Shown one piece after another: positions 32,349 to 45,375 of a DNA stretch of 64,000 nt. Location: contig QANU01001262.1 of assembly GCA_003254905.1 (NCBI GenBank), positions 1,129,279 to 1,193,278 on the forward strand, written 5' to 3'. The translations under genes and the position numbers were made by a program. This DNA comes from Nissolia schottii (Eukaryota; Streptophyta; Magnoliopsida; Fabales; Fabaceae). How positions within the stretch are numbered: position 1 is the first letter of the stretch; every line of letters begins with the position of its first letter. The notes beneath the pieces are model-generated. The model searched no databases. It saw nothing but the letters and a program-made list of their open reading frames with translations, and was not told the DNA's origin.

Positions 32349-35300
32349 AGAGTTCAACATTAATAGCCTCTTGCCAACACGGCTCTTTCACAGCTTCCTC
32401 ATAGCTCCTAGGTTCAGTGTTTGATGAAATGGCAAGGGAAATTTTTTTATGGGGAGCACACAATAATGAGTAAGATAAAGATTGTGATATAGGATGCTTG
32501 CTTGAAAAAGAAGGGTCATCACCACTTGAAGAGTTGATTAACATACAATGATAGTCCTTTAGGTAATTGGATGGTCTCTTAGGTCTAGTGGAAACTCTCG
32601 TAGGTTCATTTGATTTTTGAGGGAGGATTGTTGTGACTTGGTGATGTGTTAGTTGTAGGAGATGAGGGCGGCAATGATGAGGATGCAGAATGCAAGTTCT
32701 GATCATGCTGATAAACTATCTCAGTGAATGCAGGTTATGTGGTACCTAAGTCTGATGCAGGAGAATGAGATGGATTAAGTTCATGATATGATGCATGAGT
32801 TTGATGCTGAGTTTTATGAGGCGCATGTACTGCAATAATTGAATTATGCAGAATGGCATAAGGAAATTGATCTTCATAGAAAATTACATGTCTTGATACA
32901 AAAATTTGCCTTGTATTTAAGTTAATTAGCACATAACCCTTTGCACCTCCCTTATACCTTAAAAAGACACATTTTCTAGCTCTAGGATCAAGTTTTGTCC
33001 TGTGAGCATTCAAGGTTGTGGCATATGCTAAACAATCAAACACCTTGAGGTCCTGAATCTGAGGTAGACAGTTATGCAGCAACTCAAAGGGGTTTTATTT
33101 TTAATTAGTTTACTAGGTTGCCTATTGATGAGATGGACTGCATGTCCAACAGCAAATTGCCAAAAGCAATTGGGTAAGGATGATTGAAAAATAAGAGCTC
33201 TAGCAACAATTAAGATATGTTGATGTTTTCTGTCAACTATGCCATTTTGTTGAGGTGTCTCAACACAACTAGTTTGATGGATTATTCCTTTTGAGTTAAA
33301 AAATTTTGATTGTGTGAAGTCAGCCCCATTATTAGTTCTTATCACTTTTATCTTGGCTTTAAACTGAGTTTTTGCATGACACAAAGTTCTGTACTAATTG
33401 TGATGCTTCAGATTTGAATTTCATAAAATAGATCCAAGTATGTCTAGTATAATCATCCACTACTGTTAAAAAATACTTATGACCTCTGGTAGACAATATA
33501 GCTAGGGGACCCCATATGTCCATATGTATCACATCAAAAGGATGAGTAGATTCAGTGGAACTTAATTCAAAAGGAAACTTTCTTTGTTTGGCAAAGTGAC
33601 ATGAGTCACAAGGGTCAATATTGGCATTACACTTGATAAAAGGAAATTGATTATGTAGCACATGAAGTTTGTCCTTAGAGAGATGTCCTAGCCTAAAATG
33701 CCACAATGGAAATGTGGATGATCCTAAATGATTTCTGTTATCTGCATAATTATGTCTTAAATGATTTATGTTATTTACAGAATTATGTATGGATGGCATG
33801 TGATGACAGATGTTGTTCACTGAAGGTAATTGGAATTGGTTCTTGGTTGTTGGACCACTCATTGTATATAAACCTTTCTCCAAGTTAGCTATACCAATCG
33901 TCTTCAAGCAATGGTCTTGTATAATGCAACATTTATCATTAATCAGCACTATACATTTCAAGGTTATGATTATTTTAGAAATAGAAATTAGATTAAAAGT
34001 AAAACAAGGTATGTAAAGAACCTTGGTCAGATATAGGTCATTTGAGAATATCACAGTCCCTGAAATGTTAGGTTGTGTGATAGTTCCATTTGGCAGTTTG
34101 ACTGAAATTGGTTCAATTGCGTGATATGTGTGGAATGCATTGAGTGAGTAGCACACATGGTCAATTGTACCAGTATCTATCTCCCAATGATTGGGTTTAT
34201 GGGAGACTAAGGACAAGATTAAGGGTGTACCTGATGGATTTGGTGGTGATGTGGTTATTTGGTTAATGCTATGAGGAATTTGTGAGGAGTAATGTTGTAA
34301 GAGTACTATTAATCCTTTCTTCTCTTCTTGAGTAAAAACCAACTCAGTATTCTCCTTCCCTCCATCCTGAATCAACCTCTCAGCATTGTTGTTCTCATCA
34401 TTCTTAGCATCAGCAGTGGTAGTAGTGACATTATTTGCTACTCTTTCTCTGTATTCTTTGAGTAAGTGTAGATATTTCTTGAAGCATCTATCAATAGGAT
34501 GCCCTGTCTTGCCACAAAAACTACAAGTGACATTTGGATCATAGTAAGTTTTGTTGTTATTCCTACCACAAGAGCCACCTCTGCCACCTGAACTCCTTCC
34601 TCCTCTGCCTATAGGATTTCCTCTTCCACCTCCAAAGCCAGAATTCAAACCTGACCCTGAGGTTTGTGATGAATTATGTGTTGTGCTGCTGAAAAAAGCT
34701 TTAGATTCTAAGCCCCCATTCATTTGCCTCTCCTGTTGCATTAAGAGTGAAAAAGCAGTAATGATTTCAGGCATAGGCTTCATCAACATAAGTTGTGACC
34801 TAACACTTGAATATTGCTCGTTAAGTCCACGAATGAACCTTACAATATAATCCTCCTTTTTGTAGTTCCTTATGACTTACATACTACAAACACATCTGTC
34901 TGCACATGAGCAACTATGAATTGGCCTAAAATTCTCTGGTTCTTTCCAAATTGATTTCAGTTTGGTGAAATAAGCTTTGATTGACATTTCTCCTTGCTTA
35001 ATTGCATAGAGTTCCTCTTGTAACTCAGCAATTTGAAATGCATCGCCATCAAAATACCTATGTCTCAAATCCGTCCATAATCCAGTAGCATTCTCTATCC
35101 ACATTACTGATTTCAGAATTTCCTAGTTCAAGGATTGATGAATCCAAGAAATGACAAACGTGTTGCATTTATCCCAAGCAAAGAATAGATCACTTGTTAC
35201 CTCAGGTTACTTCAAGGATCCATCAATAAACGCAAGTTTATTCTTTGATTTAAGAGCCATCCACATGGATCTAGCCCAAGCATGATAGTTTTGGTGTGTC

Positions 35301-35851
35301 AAAAGTTAAGGAAATTAATGCACAAACTGAATTTTCCCCTGGATGCAGGAAGTATGGACTCTTAAGTTCTGCCATGGCATTGTATCCGTTATTGCTATTG
35401 TTTCCATTGACAGGTACTTGTTCAGATCCGCCACTCTCAGAGATTGGCGATGATGATGATGTAATCAGTGGAAGCTCCATGAATTTTGATTCAAATAGCT
35501 AATTTAGAAGCTAATTATGAGCTAAACTCACCAGACTTGTGCTCTGCAAACTATCTAAGAACCTTAAGGAAGAGCTTGCTAGTTGCAAGATTCTGAGATT
35601 CAGTGATAGCAATTACTCATATGCTGTTGAATTTTCAAGAAATCCTAAAATTTAGAGTGAATTTAGCAGGAATTCGAAATTTCAGTGCTCTGAGCTGCAG
35701 ATCAAGGAAAAGCCATTTGTGATGATGAAAAACTCCAAAAACCTTGGATTAATGAGAGCCATTGTATGATTGATTAAATTAAAACAGAAACGATCTTCGA
35801 AATTGAATTTTAATGGTGCACCAGAGCTTCAAATCTGAAGCTCTGATAGCA

Positions 35852-36266
35852 TGTAGAAGTTCAAAACCATTGTGCAGTAAGATGAACACAATGTGAGAAA
35901 CCGAGCGAAAGTTGAGAGAAAATGAAAGAAAATTGAAATGGTTCAAATGATGAATTGTGTGAAATGAATCTCCGCATTACTTTATGAATGAATACAGCTT
36001 ATATACAAGTTGAATCCTACTGAAATTACAATCAAATTACAATGAAATTACACATGAAGTTAAGTTAACTAACTTAACAAACATTAACAAATCCCACATG
36101 CTAGCTAACAGCCTTGAGGCATAACGGTCTCCATAACAAACTTCTTTCTCTGCACTTTGGCTCAATAACAGACTTCCATCTCTCTCTGCATCTTGCTTCA
36201 GTTCATTTTGCTTTGAACTTTCAGCAGGCTACTTGCTAAGCTTTGTTGTTCTTTACCCCATGCTCA
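35852..36266 (-). repeat. Copia 5' LTR
   Basis: 415 bases beginning TGAGCATGGGG on the minus strand and ending just before the primer-binding site. It shares about 200 bases with the rearranged 3' LTR, including the block AAGTTAACTAACTTAAC. Confidence 0.8.
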
Positions 36267-36900
36267 AAGCTCACAATTGTCGACATACAGTCCTAATCTA
36301 GATACTCTCAGTCAAAGCTTATAAATTAATTTTATTATCATGATAATAATCTTCAAAAAAGATCATAACATTTGTTATGCAACATATGTAATGCTTTACT
36401 TACTATCAAATGGTTCTATGTGTAAAAAATGTTTTACGAGTTCATAAATATTTTTCATAAAGTATTTTTGAAACTGATCTTCCTTGGACATTCTAAAATA
36501 TTTCTTGAAATATTTTATGATAATATCCTCGCAAAGATATGACGTAAACTTGCTCATAATAAAAATATCATTTATGAAAATAATTATTAATAAGTCGTTA
36601 AAATAAATCGTGAGAGACTACTACTCATCTGAAGTCATTGAAACTCTTACGTTGATATCTAGTGACTCTTGCGGAACTCGTTATTTTCTTTCGACTTGAA
36701 AGTACCACAGACAATATTTCTCACGATTATGTTTCTCTCGCACACTCATTTACTTGTTTCTCAATATTCGGAAGAACCCATGGTTTATATAAAAGATGTT
36801 TAAGCAATAAAATATTAAAATTTAAACATCCTACAAAACTATGCTAAAATAAAATATTAAGATTTAAACATCCATGCAACCATGCTAAAATAAAATATTA
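36267..36900 (-). mobile_element. Probable continuation of the interrupted Ty3-like LTR
   Basis: AT-rich sequence with a TATA-like TTTATATAAAAG at about 36784-36795, which also reads as a TATA box on the minus strand, the direction of the Ty3-like gag. A 38-base unit (CATGCTAAAATAAAATATTA core) is tandemly repeated at about 36840-36900. The outer LTR boundary is not certain. Confidence 0.4.
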
Positions 36901-39029
36901 AGGTATAATGGTATAATACTAGACGTAGAATAATACTAGATAGTATAATTTATTTTTAAAGGAAATACTAGATAGCATAATATAGTTATCATAATGAACT
37001 TGATATGTTGCATAATGTGTACAAAAAAGAATAGAAAAACGTAGAAACTTGTCTAGAGATAAATTTATGGGTACTCCCATATACAAGCATGATAAGTAGT
37101 ATCATAAGATACAAATAAAATAACTTTGTAATGATAGTTAACAAATTAATATAGATGAGTATTGAATAAGTATAATTATAATAATCAAATAAATAATGAT
37201 TAACTTTAAAATAGTTGTAATAAAAAATATTATTTAAAATTAATATAAGTTTATTCCTACTAGTTTGAAGTTTTATGATATTACATTTTATTCTCTGATA
37301 TTAAGTTAGATTATTAAAATATGACATAACAGATAAAAGTTAGGTGGGCTACAATATGATTTAGTTAAATATGATTAAATCAAATTTTAACTGTTGTGAA
37401 ATCGATTAAACATGGAAAAATTATTTTAAATTATGAATTAAAATTTAATTTGATAATGTCTCACCAAACCATAATTTTGTCAAATTTGACAAAATTGTAT
37501 ATATATATATATATATATATATTATATTATAGACAGAAACTAATAAATCAACCCCCCCGGGCCCCCGCGAGACTATTTCACTTTAATAGAACTTGTACAA
37601 AAGCAAGCAATTATTTGGATATGGCAGCCTTTCAGTCTTCCACCCTGACTTGGTCAACCAGCATACCAATATTGAAAGCTTCAAATTTCTTTTAAGTACT
37701 CCCTCCCTGTTTACTCTGCTGCCTCATGTTTTCCATTTTGTTCTTAATTATAAAAATTAGTTGTAATGCATTTTTTCTTGTGATTTGAATTTTGTTTCAA
37801 TAAAACTATTTTAATCGCATACATTAATTAGTTGAGAAATTACAATTGTATTTTATTTTATTTATGTCTGACCATATATAATTTACAATATAATATTCAT
37901 CCACATTTGACCAACTCATACAATCTTCTCATAGTATTCTCATACATTGTCTTTTAAAAATAAATGGAAAAGATATCCTAGTAGATGTAGACATTTCTTT
38001 TCTAAATTTTAAATGAAAATATTCCTAGAAATTATTGGTACCAGTGGACAGTGGTGTATGGAGGCTTCTACTCATCTGATATAATTGGAATGGAAAAAGA
38101 AGGCTCCACTTGCCCTACCCACAATCCAACACATGCTCATCCATTTTTTATTACATTTTCTATTAAATATGTATTCCATTAAATGGTGACTAATCTTTTG
38201 ATTCTGCCACATTTCAACATCTCAACCTTCCAAGTTCCAAGTGTCATTCTTGAAAAACAGACACTGTTGCTAACCGTAACCTTACCATGTCCAAGCTCAA
38301 AAAGAAAAATTAACCCAAACATATTACAGCAACACTGATTTTCTAGATTTTCTGCACAAATTGTGGACAAATTAAGAACATTAAGAACATATTTACATGT
38401 GAATTCCATAATGAGACTCTTAATGTTAATTATGAATAAAATATGAACTAAAATGCCAAATTATCAACAAAAAAAACTCAATAATGATAAAAGAATGTGG
38501 CGACACCACACCAGGTCAATTCCTTGTTCCTTGTGAAAAACGTATCCTTTTGGTTTGGGTTCGGAGTGAGGTTTGGTGGTAGACTTTGAATAGGACCAAA
38601 GATGGAGAGATAAAGAGAAATGATTAGTGTACTCATTTATTTACTCAATTTATTTTAATAGAAAATATTTTATTAAATAAGAGTGTATAACACATTATTT
38701 ATAGGTAAATTCTGCAATTTTCAATAATATAATAAAAATAATTTAAAAATATGAATGCAAATAACATAACTCAATAAACCAATAAAAAACCACCTTTAAT
38801 TTTTCCCTTCATCATCAACCACCCACCACTAAAAAAAAGCTTATTAGCCCCCACTACTACTTCTGCTACTCCCAAAATTCCTACTTTTTCTTTCCATTCT
38901 CTCTCTACAAAACATAGTATCATATTCACTGAAAAGTTGTTCTTTTTTCTGCTGCCTCCAAAGAACAACTTGGTTGTTCTATCATAGAGAGGGATCAAAT
39001 CAATTAACCCAACCACACACCCCAAAAGC
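36901..39029. other. AT-rich spacer and PLATZ upstream region
   Basis: No coding gene is seen. It contains a (TA)n run at about 37497-37523 followed by a C/G run (CCCCCCGGGCCCCC, about 37552-37565) that may mark an element edge. The last few hundred bases should include the PLATZ promoter. Confidence 0.5.
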
Positions 39030-40925
39030 ATGCCAACAAAATTCATGGTTAGTAACAACAAACCAAATGCAAATCCCTACCACACATGGCCATTGTTTTT
39101 TTCTCTCATTTTCCCATTTTCTTTTTAATAAAAAATTCATTTTCCCTCCTTTTTCTCAATTGTTTAATTACCAAGTGTTTTTTTTTTTTTGTTACTTGTT
39201 ATGTGGAACCAGGGAGGTGAAGAAGGCGTAGTTTTTGGAGAAGAGAAGAATGAGAATGTGAATGAAGAAGAAAATAAGTGGCCACCATGGCTGAAGCCAC
39301 TTCTCAAAACAAGCTTCTTTGTTCAATGCAAAGTCCACTCAGATTCCCACAAAAGTGAATGCAATATGTATTGTTTGGATTGTATGAATGGAGCACTTTG
39401 CTCTGCTTGTCTTGCTTCTCACAAAGACCATAAAGCTATTCAGGTACTCAATTTTTAAGGTCCAAAAAATTTGGTAATATAGTACTAAGTAAATTGTCTT
39501 TGGGATCTATGATCAGTTTTGATTACAATTTTTTGTGGGAATTTTAACCCAAATTGTCAAAAAAAAAATTGAATTCCTTTTTGATTGATCCAATGATCCT
39601 AATTTTATTTTTTTTTTTGCCTCTTGCATTGGTTTTATCGGTCACACGTGTGCCATTCAATGTTGCACTTTGCAATTCCAAAGTCAACTATGGATGGCAA
39701 GTTAAATCTTTTGCACTTTGAAATTTTCTCCCCACCCCAATGAAGAATTTATTAATTTGTCCACTCCAATTTAAATGCACATTGATTCATTCATCCTGTG
39801 AGTTTACAAATTCTAGTATTTTTTATTTAGAATTAAATAATGTGAATAATATTCTCTGATATCTTTTTTTGTCTTTTTTTTTTTAATTGTTGATAAATTT
39901 ATGAAAGATAAGGAGATCTTCATACCATGATGTGATAAGGGTGTCTGAGATACAGAAATTTCTGGACATAACAGGGGTTCAGACCTATGTTATAAACAGT
40001 GCCAAGATTGTGTTCCTTAATGAAAGGCCTCAACCTAGGCCTGGTAAAGGGGTCACCAATACCTGCCATGTCTGTGACCGCAGCCTTCTTGATTCCTTCA
40101 CCTTCTGCTCTCTTGGTTGCAAGGTATGTATGTTATGCATTTGTAATATTGTTAATATGTTACAAAATCCAAATCTCTAATCATGTTCCTTTTCACACAT
40201 TCTTTTTTGTCTATGTTTTCCTGTGTTCAAATGTGAACATTATGCAGTTGTTTTGTCTAGGAAAATTTTCCATTTGGTAGTATTAAAATGGAATGGGATT
40301 CCAAACTAATCTTGAATTACTTTCTTATGCCAAATTGTTATTAACTACGCTCTCTATATACTTATATATAGATCGATTCGACTAATTTGATACATTCTTA
40401 AATTAATGTATTGAATATAATTTACATTCAAATTAAGATTTATCAATTTAATTAAAGCAAATATATATATATATATATATATATGAAGTGTACCGAAGGA
40501 GTAATTGCCTAATTTTTCAAACAAGTTGTTCACTAGCTTCTAGATTTTTGAGTCCTTTTTTTCTATATTAAGTACATCAACATTTAAGTTGTACCTTCTT
40601 TTGTTTCCCTAAAAAAAGTAAGAAGCAACACTATGAAGTAATACATGTCCCACTTTTTTTTTTTTTTTTCCAATTTTTCTTCCTTCCTCAGATTGTTGGA
40701 ACCTCCAAGAAATTCAGGAAGAAGAAAAAATTAGCTGAGACAGTAGATGGGTCTGATGGTGAAGAATCAATGAATGGAATTAGCAATGGAAGTGGCAGGA
40801 ACAAAGTTCAAAGCTTTACACCCTCAACACCTCCACCAACAGTGGGCAATTACAGAACTGCTAAGAGGAGGAAAGGAATCCCTCATAGAGCTCCAATGGG
40901 TGGAGGACTAATTATAGAATACTAA
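39030..40925 (+). CDS. PLATZ-family zinc-binding transcription factor
   Basis: PLATZ proteins are plant-specific zinc-dependent factors that bind A/T-rich DNA and usually repress transcription; some affect RNA polymerase III. Exons: 39030-39047 (MPTKFM), 39213-39443, 39908-40123 and 40692-40925, 232 residues, in phase throughout. An alternative start at 39201 (MWNQ) would give 230 residues without the first exon. The B-box-like zinc region (about 45-83) reads [19 protein letters not shown] and onward. The PLATZ core follows ([20 protein letters not shown], then [20 protein letters not shown]), then a basic tail [18 protein letters not shown] and the family-typical end [17 protein letters not shown]. 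Intron 2 and the final intron have normal GT-AG sites. It appears intact. Confidence 0.92.
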
Positions 40926-42520
40926 TAATAATAATTACATGTCAAATTATAGATATGTATAGTGGGTTTTGGTCATTTAGCAAATAATAATAACTATGGC
41001 AAGAAAGATACAACACTGTGTTTGGTATCAAGATACAAGAAAGAGATACAAAGTTAGAAAATTTATGCTCTTTTTGTAACTCATTAAAGTTGGAATAGAA
41101 TGGACAAAAATTTCGTCTGGAGGACACAAAATCGAAGCTTGGAGGGGCAGAAATTTAGTTGTCTCTATGTCTCTGTCTCTTTATCTTGTTTCTGGTACCA
41201 AACACAGTTTTATTGTCACTTAGAATGTCATTTTCTAAGTGACAATATGTCATGTTTTATACTTCTTCTATCTACTTATATAAGGTTTTTTGACTGACTT
41301 GATATGTTCATTCAAGAACATATCGATTTATTCAGAGCGATATGTAAATTGATAGAAGGAGTAATATTTTGCAGTTACAATACCTGAGCCCTGTCCTAGG
41401 AGGCCGGTGTTGGAAATTACCGCTCTATATTGTACAGGGAGAAAAAAGAGATGAAAATCCGTGGAAAAATAAAAGAATAAAGGAAAAAAATGGATGATGA
41501 AAATCAAAGAATTATAGAATATTATAAGAGTGGGAGTAGTACTACTTGGTGTTGGTATAAGAAATTAAGAATGGCATGCATCAAATGTGTATCAGATGCT
41601 AAATGTATAAAAAGGTGTTGTAATTGTAGGCAATAGAGAAGTGGTGTTGTTTTTATTATCATGATGAATTTAGTTCGTATTAAAATATTCTCCTGGTTTG
41701 GTATATGTCCATTGTCTCTTTGTCCTTTGAAAGTGCGATGCTGTTCTGGTTGGGCCGGTGGATGAGTGGTGTAAATTCCAGAATGAATGTTAGTGCTTGA
41801 CTTCTTATGCCTTATTAAATGATATTTAATTAGGAGTTGATTAATGCACAAAGGATGAATAAGACATAATGTATTTGATGTGGTTAGTCTTTTACCACTT
41901 CTAAGTTTTATCTTATCTTTAAAGTTTATATATTACAATTATTTAGTTCTTTCTTTTAAATTGTGAACATTACAAATTATGTATTGCTATTAAATTGGAT
42001 TGTTTTTAACGATTTTGAAAATTAAATTAATTAGTTTGTCATTATTTTATGATTTAAAGTGGCTAGTGTACTTATGTGTATGTGATTTTATATGATAAAT
42101 TACAATTTTTTATTGTAATATTTATGAAAAAAGTGTATCATAAACTCAAATGATCATCAAATTTATAAACATCTTATAAGCTAATTATTTTAATGATTTA
42201 ACATGCAAAAATTTTGTCAAAATTACATAAAACATGAAATGATTTTAAAGTTTGATAAATTTAGTTTAAAAATTATCAAAAAATATATATGAACAAGTTT
42301 AGTAAAGATGGATATTATTAAAACTCATGGTTAACTTGTACACCATTAAATGAGTCTGCAATACATAAAATGATTAATAATTGCTTTTGATAATAGATAC
42401 CTATCCAGACAAAAAAAAATTATCTTGTAAGACAACAAAAAAAAATCAACAAATTTAAAAGTAATAATTGTAAGAGTGAATTACTTTTATTAACACGATA
42501 ATGTATAATTACATCACAAT
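40926..42520. other. AT-rich spacer downstream of PLATZ
   Basis: Beyond the PLATZ 3' region and one MITE, this is AT-rich sequence without a supportable gene. Confidence 0.5.
41014..41208. mobile_element. MITE with ACTGTGTTTGGTA ends
   Basis: About 195 bases with inverted ends: ACTGTGTTTGGTATCAAGAT at the left, mirrored at the right as ATCTTGTTTCTGGTACCAAA then CACAGT. Length and structure resemble the peanut AhMITE group, which is a recollection and not a search. There is no coding content. Confidence 0.75.
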
Positions 42521-42836
42521 ATAAAATATCAAAATGCTTTGTGTACACCCTAAATCCATACCCCCGTACATACACCACCAAATTATACGCAATTAATGAC
42601 AATTATATGAGCTACAGTAGACTTTCCTCATTTATAATGTCATGCGACTCCCCACGCTATTTTCTCAACCATATCACAAACGAAAACGCAATCCGACGTG
42701 ATTTTCTCAACTAGATCACACACGAACCTTTCAAACAATTTATTCTGAGCTACAAAATTCGCATACAGAAGCATTTTTGAAATGAATCATTTTCGTGTTG
42801 TTTGTGGAGTGAGTTGTTATGGAGTGTAAAGTAATA

Positions 42837-43500
42837 TTGCAGAATATGATATCTGATTGGAATGCACAAACTTTATATAACACAGTGCACAAACTTTATA
42901 TGTCTGAGTGCACAAACATTACGTACTTATTTACAACACTGTGATTTTACTCAAACATAAATTAGTTCACAATCTTTATACATTTTTAATGGACAAACTT
43001 TATAACAATTAGTTCACATAAATGGGTAAACACACTTTTATACATTCTAATGCATAAACTTTACATATATGCATAATACTTAATGTATAGTAAAGTAGTA
43101 TTGCAGAATATGATATCTGATTGAAGTGCACAAACTTTATATAACTGTGTGCACAAATATTACGTACTTGTGTACAACAGTGTGATTTTACTCAAATATA
43201 AATTAGTTCACGTACATGTGTAGCCGCACTTTTATACATTCTAATGCATAAACTTTATATATATGCATATTCCTTAATGTATAGTAAGGTAATATTGCAG
43301 AATATGATATCTGATTGGAGTGCACAAACTTTATATGACTGCGTGCAAAAACTTTATATGGCTGAGTGCACAAACATTATGTACTTGTGTACAACAATGA
43401 TTTTACTCAAACATAAATAAGTTCATAATCTTTATAGTACGTTATGCACAAACTTTACCCCATTATAAGGTGCACAAACTTTATTCACAATCTCAATACC
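42837..43500. repeat. Minisatellite with about 190-265-base units
   Basis: TTGCAGAATATGATATCTGA recurs at 42837, 43101 and 43295 and again at 44580. Each is followed by TGCACAAACTTTATAT motifs and by CAAACATAAATTAGTTCA or similar. Spacing is 264 then 194 bases. It lies in the subterminal part of the MULE. Confidence 0.85.
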
Positions 43501-43781
43501 TAGAGGTATATTGGTGAACAATTAAACCTATAAACCTTTAAACCTTTATTGAAATGAACTTAGATCTTAGATCGTTTAATGAAACGAACACATGATTGAT
43601 GTAACAGAAGCTATAACTTTTAGATCATTTAAAATCAATTGGGTTGATTAGTATTTATGTACTGAATATGTACACAGCAACATTCTTTAAAAAACAATTT
43701 GGGACAAAAATCCCCCACCCCCTAATGCTTCCAAATCTTTTCCCCCCATTTCCTCCTTATTCCCCAAGGAGCTATGTTGTG

Positions 43782-44347
43782 CTAACATCTGTGTACGGAC
43801 TTAACCTTCATCGTTGTCGGGGCGGCAGCTTCGTCTGACCCCGATACCTCTTCGATATTCGAGCCGAATGACTCCTCAGTCGGGACTATCCTTGTAGGAT
43901 CATTTGGTATCCGAACGAGCTTTTCTTGCAAAAAGTTATGCGTTGACAACATTGACGTCAACAACATATCTTTGCTCATCTTTCAAAATTACGATGTTAC
44001 TTGAACAGTAGAAACTTGCTCATTATCAAAGTCAGGAGGGAGATTTAGTTGAATCTTTCTTTTTGTTCCATGAGATTCATCTCCGCATTATCTGAGGTTA
44101 CATTAACTTCAGTATGTACTTCTTCCATAATTTCATCAGGTGGGCACGTCTCTTCACCTTGGTTCTCTTCTACCTTTTTCATTCTCAATTGAATCACTTT
44201 TCCCTCCATAATATCATTGAGTAGGTCGAACGGGCCAAACTTGTCCTTATGGAAGTGCGGGACCTTGTTTAGGCATGAAAGCGTGTTAGTCACATACATT
44301 ACAATATAAAATTTAAGTGCATAAAAGTTACAGTCACACATACACAA
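43782..44347 (-). other. Conserved peptide-coding stretches in the MULE
   Basis: Two minus-strand frames (44347-44045 and 43979-43782). The first contains KFGPFDLLNDIMEGKVIQL and an acidic tail; the second contains LQEKLVRIPNDPTRIV and EEVSGSDEAAA. Both recur in the element at 60700-62420, the second as EKLVRMPNDPARVV and EEVSGPDEAAA, the first with stops. The conserved pattern suggests a once-translated protein or a captured host fragment. The family is not recognised. Confidence 0.45.
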
Positions 44348-45204
44348 ACTTTATATGACATTGTGCACAAACTTTGCACCGGTGCTGGACTATGTGAAGC
44401 ATTTTTGTTGGCGTCCTTAGCAACAGCTGCCCCTTTGAGTGATCATAGAGGAGCCATTTATACAACAATGAACAATTAACATCACGAATTTAATTTAAAA
44501 GCTTTTACTCACACTTTTATACATTCTAATGCATAAACTTTACATATATGCATACTACTTAATGTATAGTAAAATAATATTGCAGAATATGATATCTGAT
44601 TGGAGTGCACAAACTTTATATGACCGAGTACACAAACATTATGTACTTGTGCACAACATTGTGATTTTATTCAAACATAAATTAGTTCACAATCTTTACA
44701 AAATGCTTTGTGTACACCCTAAGCTCATACACCCATACATACACCACCAAATTATAAAGTTAGATGGAAAGCAAATTGACGAACAAACCCCTAAACATTG
44801 AACTCAGTTTTTATGTACTCACTGGTGTTTGTTTTCTTGTGGGATATTTGATTGCGTTTGGTAAATATATGTGCAGAGAGCACGATGAGTTTGCAAAAGA
44901 GAGACGAGAGTGAAGAGAGTGAAGAGAGAATGAAGAGAGTGACGAGAGTGAAGAGAGAAAACGAAACGGTTTGTGTTTTCAATCCTTATTTTTGAGACAA
45001 GAAAGTGGAAGCTGGAAGATTACAGGTGTATTTGACGCGCGAATAAGTGAGAGTGATAGTGAAGTTGGTAGTTATTATGTGGGGTCCACCGTATATTAAT
45101 ACAGATGTATGTATGATCTATCAATTTGGAGTGTGTATGTAACAAATCTCATAAAATATTAACTGTGCATAAAAATTAATTTTATCAAATAAAGAAAAAC
45201 TTAC

Positions 45205-45375
45205 TTACATAAGTTGCGTTTGGGTATAAGAGATAAAGTGACTGAGACATAAAATATATTTTTTGAATTTTTAATATATTTTTTGAATTTTTACATTTTA
45301 TTAAAATAAAAATAAATGAGACAGAAATTTTTTAAAATTTTTATCTCTATTTTTATTTATACAGTTATTCTAACC
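45205..45375. mobile_element. MITE-like element
   Basis: Starts GCGTTTGGGTATAAGAGATA and ends with a roughly mirrored TATCTCTATTTTTATTTATA region and AACCCTG. A short ATTTTTTGAATTTTTA unit is duplicated inside. It resembles the GTTTGGTA-ended MITE at 41014. Boundaries are approximate. Confidence 0.45.

Larger units (their letters stand above)
29105..36266 (-). mobile_element. Ty1/copia LTR retrotransposon fossil
   Basis: The element reads on the minus strand. Parts in order: 5' LTR (35852-36266), primer-binding site for initiator Met tRNA (about 35839-35851), gag with a CCHC knuckle (CSFCGKTGHPIDRC), protease and integrase regions (around 33000-34300), reverse transcriptase with YVDDM, RNase H, and a rearranged 3' LTR (29105-29350). 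It carries a solo LTR insertion at 30828-32348. It is broken, with several separate breaks (very roughly five to eight) besides the insertion. The inner LTR parts still look about 95% alike by eye, so it is probably not ancient, perhaps one to a few million years. No target duplication is seen at its outer ends. Confidence 0.9.
42530..45150 (-). mobile_element. Mutator-like element, copy 1
   Basis: The 9-mer ATAAAATAT occurs exactly at 42521-42529 and 45151-45159, the target-duplication length of Mutator-like elements. The ends are long degenerate inverted repeats: GTGTACACCCTAAAT at the left, against a TACACACTCCAAAT-type run read from the right. Inside are subterminal minisatellites, a second internal copy of the left-end motif (about 44700-44755), two minus-strand peptide-coding stretches and a (GAGAGTGAA)n tract near 44875-44960. 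No recognisable MURA transposase remains, so it is probably non-autonomous. A relative lies at 60700-62420. Confidence 0.7.

Noticed and set aside
33706-34016. Plus-strand frames within the copia fossil
   Set aside because: They are antisense shadows of the minus-strand element.
42837-43500. Regularly spaced repeats as a CRISPR array
   Set aside because: Units are 190-265 bases, not uniform, lie in a plant MULE, and no cas genes exist.
44791-44982. Minus-strand frame in the GAGAGTGAA tract (also at 62044-62310)
   Set aside because: Ser/Leu-rich translation is a by-product of a short tandem repeat; the tract itself varies between copies.
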